From NCBI GenBank assembly GCA_036936605.1, contig JAUPFV010000002.1, positions 254,221,305 to 254,285,304 on the forward strand: a DNA stretch of 64,000 nucleotides. Direction: 5' to 3'. Below, in pieces: positions 57,770 to 64,000 of the stretch. Both the position numbers and the translations under genes were made by a program. Each line of letters opens with the position of its first letter. Positions within the stretch are counted from its first letter, which is position 1. The notes under the pieces are model-generated. The model saw only the letters and a program-made list of their open reading frames with translations, was not told the DNA's origin and searched no databases. The DNA comes from Limnanthes douglasii subsp. nivea. Lineage: Eukaryota > Streptophyta > Magnoliopsida > Brassicales > Limnanthaceae.

Positions 57770-59070
57770 TCTTATAACTAAGTTGCAGTGTTAGAAGCTC
57801 CTAAGTTGATTGCCATGGTGGTGGGGATCAAAGAAACCAAACAACCACAGTTTCTATAGGAAAAATTCCCATAATATTGTTTCTCAAATCTAGTCCACAA
57901 AACTAACGCGCTGCAACTAACGACTGCTTCACGCCACGGTTTCTTCAATCTGTATGACTGTCATGCTGAACAAATAAGTAGAATATGTTATTACCCATAT
58001 ATCACATATAATATAACAGTCTACAATAAACTAATACAATGATAACGCGCGAAACAACAAAAAAATCAATACTCCATATAGTGGCATAAACAAGATCAGG
58101 ACTCAGGACTCAGAGGTTTTGTGTTCTTGGCGATGTTTCTAAATAAAGTCGATCTGTTCTAAGTATTGTTTTCAACTCTGGAGTAAATAACTATGGAATC
58201 TTTAGTTCCACTCTAAAGCATAGTAGATGAATAAAGAACTGACATCTTATTACTCTTCCCTAGAAAATAGCAATTGACCGTCTCCTATTTTAATGTCAAA
58301 TTGAAAGGGATGAAGATGTAAACAATGAACGCCTCAACTAGTAAAACCAAGACCTTCATCAATGAGTCAACTTTAAGAAAATTTTATTTTACGCTTCTCA
58401 CAATGGCCTTAGAACTTAGACTTGAGATAAACTTCATGAACTTAGAAGACCTAGTATACTCATAATTAAAGTTGAATTACCATAGTCCATAGCATTGTTG
58501 ACGGAAGAATCTAACTTCAACTGCAGAGAGACAGATCCAAGTTTTCTATCAGTAACACTAAAACCCATTACATTTTCCCCATGTAAGAGCATCACTACCC
58601 AGCTCAAAAACACAATACACAAACATATCCTCGATTTTCAACATAATGTAGCTCCCAAAGAAAAAAATACCAACTTCAGAAAAACAAACGAATCCATGAT
58701 GAAATCAATAATTACTTGCATTTTCTAGGTATCCAAAGAAGAGAATAAACAAGTAAACGAAATTTAACACCAATTTGAACTTACACATTGTGATTTGCAG
58801 CACAAACTGAAGTGAGACATCAAGTAAAAACAAATGGGGAAAACAAAAACAAAAAGAAAAACAGAAAATGGAAAGAAGCATCGATTCAGCAGCTGAGAAA
58901 TTTGAGCTTACGATTCTTGGGAGTTGGGTGGAGAAAGATTAGAGTAGAAGTAGAAGAAGGTTTGGTTGATTAAAATTCTGGCGAAGTTGAAAGATCAACT
59001 ACAGAACGCCTTTATCGCGTCTTGCTATTTCTTCGTTTGATTTTTATTTTTTAACTTCTACAAATTACAG
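57770..59070 (-). other. 5' UTR and 5' UTR intron of the GALT1-like gene
   Basis: A donor-like GTAAGC (plus 58906-58911) and an acceptor-like TTGTTCAG (about 57966-57973) on the minus strand would frame a roughly 940-bp leader intron. Small ORFs here show no domain. Inferred from splice-site patterns and the distance to the TATA box. Confidence 0.45.
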
Positions 59071-59096
59071 CATATACTACTAATACAACTACAAGT

Positions 59097-59120
59097 GCTT
59101 TATATAGATACGTCACGTGG
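59097..59120 (-). promoter_or_regulatory. Core promoter and G-box of the GALT1-like gene
   Basis: On the minus strand TATATAAAG lies at about 59098-59106 and a G-box CACGTG at 59114-59119 (context GCCACGTGACGT, which also carries an ACGT core next to it). G-boxes are bound by bZIP and bHLH factors. Confidence 0.5.
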
Positions 59121-59304
59121 CACGGATATATATAACGTGGAAATTTGTATATACTGTACTCGGTCTTTTCTTTTCTTTTCTTAAATTGCAATAAAAAAAA
59201 CATTTAATTTTGTTTTAAATATTAAAATTAATCTTTATATCTTAAATATAGGGTAAATCAGAATTAAAGTAACGTAGTTTCGTTCAAATCTAGATTTTTT
59301 AACC

Positions 59305-59410
59305 TATATATTCAATTGTATCAGATTTTTTTATAATTTTAATTTATCTTAATATAAAAAAAATTATATATTAAAATTATAAAAAAAAATCTGATACAAT
59401 TGAATATATA
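59305..59410. repeat. Long inverted repeat (MITE-like hairpin)
   Basis: Arms at 59305-59343 and 59370-59410 are complementary over about 39 bp except for a 2-base length difference in a T/A run (core TTCAATTGTATCAGATTTTT). The loop is 26 bp. Outer sequences are weakly complementary. AT-rich, no coding. It may be a small non-autonomous DNA element or the centre of one. Confidence 0.65.
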
Positions 59411-59419
59411 CTACTTTTT

Positions 59420-60103
59420 TTAGTGTCTGAATTCACATTTTTTTATAAAAAAAAATATTATAATTTTAAGTTTATACAATATAGGATTTATATCAAAATA
59501 AACTGAAATTTTCTGGTTTAATTATTGTTTAGAGTACCAGGTGTCTTTTCAAACCCAAACTAAAAACTATGTGTATTATTATAATGTTATTTTTAAATCA
59601 AATGTAAAGTAATTGTTTATAGTCTCTTTTATTCCAAAATCTAAATGAATCTAAATTAATAAATTATTTGTTGATAGAAAAGTGATAAAATAATTCAAAA
59701 CAAGAAAAATATTTCCGCATTATTTAAAAATTATTATTAAACCCAAGTTTTTTGTATTTATAAAAATAATCTATTTTAAAAAATATTAAAAATAATAAAC
59801 TTATTAGATATTGATATTGCATGTTAACTATCCATATAAATTATTTATATTTGAAAAAATCTCATTTAACTCGAATATTTATCATTATAGATTAAAGATT
59901 TGGGGTGATAAAAACAGATTTTCTTTCAACCCGATTCGTTGTCTAACCCAAACATAAAACGAGTTAGGTATAGATTTATAATTTATAACCCGTAAACGGA
60001 TTGAGTAGGGTTTGGGATTCAATTTGTCCGATACAAAAATTATAAAATATATAAAAAACCCAACCTATATAATATATAAAGTAAAAAAAAAAAAAAAAAA
60101 AAA
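59420..60103. other. AT-rich intergenic, ending in an A-run
   Basis: No gene. A 20-base A-run at 60083-60103 abuts the SINE at 60104. Confidence 0.5.
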
Positions 60104-60338
60104 CTCTAAGGGGGTAGCCGAGTTGGTTGAGTATGGCATTCTTATGATCAAAAGGTCATGAGTTCGAGTCCCTCTACCTACGCTTTCTCGGCTGAGCCTG
60201 TCACCTTGTGTGGTTTACCTTCTGGCGTTGGTTTGCAGGCTATCGCGTCAGACTGAGTGTTTATCCTGTGCGCACTCATTGCACTCTGAGTAGCGGCTGC
60301 GGGTTCCCTCCGAAAAAAAAAATCCCTCCGAAAAAAAA
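60104..60338 (+). mobile_element. tRNA-derived SINE, full length
   Basis: Same family as 34066 and 51667, with GTAGCCGAGTTGG and GAGTTCGAGTCCC boxes, the body, and a doubled tail (TCCCTCCGAAAAAAAA twice). AAAGTAAAAA on both sides (60078-60087 and 60338-60347) may be its target duplication. The minus-strand ORF across it is a shadow. Confidence 0.85.
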
Positions 60339-60353
60339 AAGTAAAAATAATAT

Positions 60354-60479
60354 GTCCCCAAGGGGTAGCCGAGTTGGTTGAGTGTGGCATTCTTATGATC
60401 AAAAGGTCATGAGTCTGAGTCCCTCTACATACGCACTCATTGCACTCTGAGTAGCGGCTAGATTCCCTCTGAAAAAAAT
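60354..60479 (+). mobile_element. Internally deleted SINE with perfect target duplication
   Basis: It has the head of the family, then jumps from CCCTCTACATAC straight to GCACTCATTGC, losing about 105 bp of body. It is flanked by a perfect 15-bp direct repeat AAGTAAAAATAATAT (60339-60353 and 60480-60494). It is inserted right at the tail of the SINE at 60104. Confidence 0.88.
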
Positions 60480-60494
60480 AAGTAAAAATAATAT

Positions 60495-61723
60495 ATAGAA
60501 TTAATATACTATATTTAAAATAAAATAAAATTATTAAATAAAATTATTAAAATTTATATATAAAAAGTAAAAATTTATATATATAAATCACGTACGGATT
60601 CATGTTTGAAAATCGGATTTGAAAATAAAACGGGACGATCCAAACCGATTACGGACCGTCCATTGTCATCCGCATCTAATATCTTAATTATATAAAACAT
60701 TTTTTTTTTTATTTAAATTTTTTTTATGTTTTTTTTAGTTTTTAACAATAAGAGGCGACGATTTAATTTTTTGTTCCAAATATGATTTTGATTCTTTTTA
60801 TTTGGTTTCAACGTTTGATTTTTGATTTCTGTTTATTTTTATTTAAGTAATTCGATTTTCTATTTCTATGTTTGATAACTCGATTTCAGTTTTTTTTGCA
60901 ATTTTTTGTTTTCATCTCGAATTACTCTGATTTTATAATTAAAATGTTGTATTGCAGTAGGGTTTTGATCATTTTTTTGTGTTTTTTGTGTTTCTGAAAA
61001 ATTTGGTTCCAAAAAGGGTTTACAACGTAAACGAAGAAGATTAAGTTTTCGAAGATGTGAAACATTTTTACTTTAACTACTGATAGATGCGAAACTAGGC
61101 ATATGATAGATGTGAAACCATATAATGAGAAACGAGTGCGTCGACGTTGTCACAATGTCGAGTGCTCAAAATTCATGCTCCTAGCGCGTCGAGCAATAGT
61201 AAATGGCCCAGCTTCTTTGTCTTTAGTGCGCTCTGCATTCGATACTTTGAAGAGGTCTGAGTCCGCCGGTTCGTGGTTTCGAATCGATTATCGGAGGTCG
61301 CCAGATTTTGTATCTTCATTCGAGATACAAAAAGTCCTTTCGGGTAATGAAACATCGCCGAGCATGACGCCGATTCTGATTGCGATTGCAGAGGAAGGTT
61401 CTGATTCTGCAGTGACGGTGTTGTCCAAAAGGGTGCTTGGCTTTCTGCTTAACCCTATCGAAATAAGGCTGGGTTTTCTACTTCACCCAAAGAAAATAGG
61501 TTTTCTTTTGGGTCTCTTCTTTATATTAATGATCTATTTTGAAAGTTGTATTTTATTGTTTTGGATCTCTGAAATTATTAGATGGGATCAAAGTTGTTGG
61601 AAGCGATGAAAATGTTGACCCATTTCTTAAGATGTTTCGCTTTTCTAGCACCATCGCTTACGGTAATATGGATTTGTCTTCCGATAAGATTCATCGTCTG
61701 ATGCACTGTAAATATTTTTCATT
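60495..61723. other. AT-rich spacer and an unrecognised ORF upstream of the LINE
   Basis: 60495-61080 shows no gene. 61103-61609 is a 168-codon plus-strand ORF (KPYNEKRVRRRCHNVE..., ending in hydrophobic repeats such as LGFLL twice) with no domain I recognise. It could be a decayed LINE ORF1 or a chance ORF. Confidence 0.35.
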
Positions 61724-64000
61724 ATGAATATTGTTTCTTGGAATGTGTGGGGTCTTAATGATCTTGTTAGGTAAAAAGATGTTACTAATTTCATAATTAG
61801 TAATAATATCTCATTATTAATTTTAGTTGAAACAAAAGTCCAAAGTTTTAAAGTCGACTCTATTATTAGGTATATGGTTCCTTTTTGGCATGTTATTACT
61901 AAACACTCCTCCCATCATCTTGGTAGAATTTGGATTATCTGGAACCCTAGTGTTATCACTGTTTCCAGATTATCCCAATTCTCTCAGTGCATTCACTGCA
62001 TGGCCAAGTGTCATAATATAAATGTCTCATTTAGATTTTCTGTCATTTATGCTTTTAATGACGCTCATGATACCATTTCCAAACAAGATCATGGCATCCT
62101 TTGGGTCTCTTTGGGAGATTTCAATACCATTCGTCATCCGAATGAGCGATTAGGATCTTCCGAAAATTGGTGCTCAGCAATTGATGACTTCAATAATTGT
62201 TGTTACCTCAGTGAGCTCAGTGATCTCTGATCCACTCGATTTCACTTCTCTTGTATTAATAAACAACTTATTCATCCCATGCTCTCCAAAATTAATCGTG
62301 TTTTAGTCAACCATGGCTGGGACAATCTCTTTCTTATGTTTTTTGCTCATTTTAGTTGTCTCCGTTCCTCCGACCACACCACTGTTACTCTCAATCTTGG
62401 GTTACCTCGTCAAAGACGTAAGAAACCATTCAAATTCTTTAATATGTGGCAATCCCATCCTCAGTTCAAAAACATTGTTTCCAAAAGTTGGAATCTTCCG
62501 ATCTCTTCCACTAGTATGAGTCTTGTCACTGACAAGCTCAATCGTCTTCAGTATGAGTTTGCTTGCCTCAATCGTAAGGAGTTTAGCGATATTAGTTATA
62601 GGGTTTCTAATTCTCAAAACATTCTCTTTCAAGCTCAATCTAATCTCGCATATGACGCCCTCAACCCTATTCATGTCACCAAAGAAGTTGAGGCTTCCAC
62701 GATTTTCATTTTTCTTAGTCGTGTTGAAGAATCATTTCTCAAAAAAAAATCTAGAGAAAACTGGATCAAGCTTGGTGATAAAAACACCGAAGTTTTCCAC
62801 AATAGTATTAAAACCCGTTTTTTCCGTAACAAAATTATTTCTATCAATAATGACCAGGGTATCGTTGTTTCAACTCCTGCTAATGTTTCTAAGGTCATTG
62901 TGAGTTACTTCGAGGACTCTTTTGGTACTAGGCATCATGCTGGTTATCCGGGGTTGGAGAAATTTCCCTCGCTTCTTTTCTATAAAGTCAATGATACTAA
63001 CAAGGCCTCAATGATTCATGAGATCACTAGCGAGGAGATTAAGTCATTCCATTTCAGTATTTATAGTAATAAATCGTCAGGTGTGGATGGTTTTCATTTC
63101 AGTTTCTTCAAATCCACGTGGAATATTGTTGGGCATGATATTTTTAATGGTGTCCTCGAGTTTTTCCAAACCGGAATTCTCAATACCTCTTGGAACTTTA
63201 CTTCCATTGTTCTCATTCCTAAAAGGGATTCCCCTTCTGTGGCTGCAGATTTTAGACCTATTGCTCTTTGTAATGTTGTTTACAAGATCATCGCTAAAAT
63301 CTTAGCTAATAGAATCAATGAATTTTTCCCTTATCTGATTGATAATTCTCAATTGGCTTTCATCTCGGGTAGGAACATCTGAGATAGCATTCTTTTTTCT
63401 CAAGAAATTCTAAGAGGTTATCATTCTAATGGTAGAGGTAAAAGGGTGGCCCTTAAAATTGATCTTATGAAAACTTTTAATAATGTCCGCTGGCATCTCA
63501 TCCTTGACATTCTTGTGGCGATGAACTTCCCGGAAAATATGATCACTTGGATCATCAACTGCATCTCATCCCCCTCTTATTCCATCAATATCAACGGGGA
63601 TCCTTACGGTAACTTCAAAGGTAGAAAGGGTCTAAGGCAAGGGGACATGCTTTCCCTTTTTCTCTTTTTCCTTAACATGCAAGTCATTTCTAGTATCCTC
63701 AAAGAGAAGAGTAATGACAAAATCTTTTGGTTTCACTATAAGTGCCACAAACTCAAAATTAAAAATCTCTGCTTTGTAGACGATCTTATGATTTTCTGTC
63801 ACGGTGATGTCAAATCCCTTCTCCTTATCAAAGAGGCTCTCGATGATTTCTACTCCCTTTCTGGTCTAAAAGTGAACCATTCTAAAAGTCATATCTTCAT
63901 GTCAGGTATCAATATTCCTTTTCGCACTGAGCTCCTGTCTATTATGGTTTATTTGGAAGGTTTTCTTCTAGTCAAATATCTAGGAGTCCCCCTTCTTACT
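61724..64000 (+). mobile_element. L1-type LINE ORF2, runs past the window end
   Basis: Opens at 61724 with MNIVSWNVWGLND, the start of the LINE endonuclease, and soon meets a TAA. It continues through LGDFNTIRHPNE (about 62120) and [11 protein letters not shown] (about 62370). RT follows: [43 protein letters not shown] (63210-63290), [11 protein letters not shown], then a TGA at 63380, LKIDLMKTFNNV, KGLRQGDMLS, and CFVDDLMIFCHGD (about 63770-63800). The catalytic FVDD is intact, but stops at about 61772, 62228 and 63380 make it non-autonomous. The 3' end lies outside. Confidence 0.88.
62279..63382 (+). pseudogene. LINE ORF2 segment: endonuclease end to RT start
   Basis: The longest open stretch of the element (367 codons). 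It covers the end of the endonuclease ([11 protein letters not shown]), the spacer ([31 protein letters not shown]) and the first RT motifs, and stops after FISGRNI where the family continues with D-ILL-QE. The sequence does continue in frame after the TGA, so this is a single nonsense mutation. Confidence 0.85.

Noticed and set aside
58434..58728. Small ORFs on both strands upstream of the GALT1-like gene
   Set aside because: They fall in a probable 5' UTR intron and show no domain; the 62-codon minus ORF resembles a signal peptide only by hydrophobicity.
60178..60402. Minus-strand 74-codon ORF, and 34038-34241 likewise
   Set aside because: Both are reverse readings of the SINE; their similarity to each other reflects the repeat.

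Overview
The window is nuclear DNA from a flowering plant, most likely a eudicot. It carries small-intron genes for plant-specific families (a MYB-CC factor, HOTHEAD/mandelonitrile-lyase-type GMC oxidoreductases, a galectin-domain galactosyltransferase). These are set in a dense bed of decayed LTR retrotransposons, LINEs, a MULE and a tRNA-derived SINE family. Everything was read by eye from the sequence; no search was run.

Layout. 1-735: LINE tail fragment. 1787-3229: six-exon MYB-CC (PHL8-like) gene, plus strand. About 3460-19276: a decayed minus-strand Copia element, split by a 10.4-kb Tat-lineage Gypsy element (6377-16818) and by a solo LTR with an intact 5-bp target duplication (17815-18221). 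19277-19905: a duplicated 5' piece of a GMC oxidoreductase locus, now dead. About 19907-22910: an internally deleted plus-strand Copia. 22940-28374: another copy of the first Copia LTR, split by a nearly full-length minus-strand LINE (23209-27689). 28799-30633: GMC oxidoreductase gene 1. 31560-33560: Copia fragment. 33967-34281: SINE pair. 34494-40660: Copia remnant with a nested, truncated Tat-type Gypsy (35440-38500). 42110-46380: MULE transposase remnant, an unknown ORF, GC-rich minisatellite blocks and a plant mobile domain (PMD) remnant. 46957-48942: GMC oxidoreductase gene 2. 49164-49760: RING-H2 E3 ligase (MPSR1-like), minus strand. 51667-51886: SINE. 53201-53969: four-exon organellar-type uL18 gene. 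54483-57769: seven-exon GALT1-like galactosyltransferase, minus strand, with its promoter near 59100. 60104-60479: two more SINEs. 61724-64000: plus-strand LINE running off the window.

Six host genes look intact (PHL8-like, GMC1, GMC2, RING, uL18, GALT1-like). GMC1 and GMC2 are tandem paralogues, and a dead GMC 5' end lies upstream. GMC2/RING and uL18/GALT1 are convergent pairs. From memory, the RING and GALT1 genes have adjacent Arabidopsis counterparts (At1g26800/At1g26810), so the right third of the window may be a conserved microsyntenic block, while the left two thirds is retrotransposon-expanded. No functional operon or new defence-like system was found. The most unusual material is the MULE/PMD segment with its GC-rich repeat blocks, the LTR-plus-GMC segmental duplication, and the SINE family.
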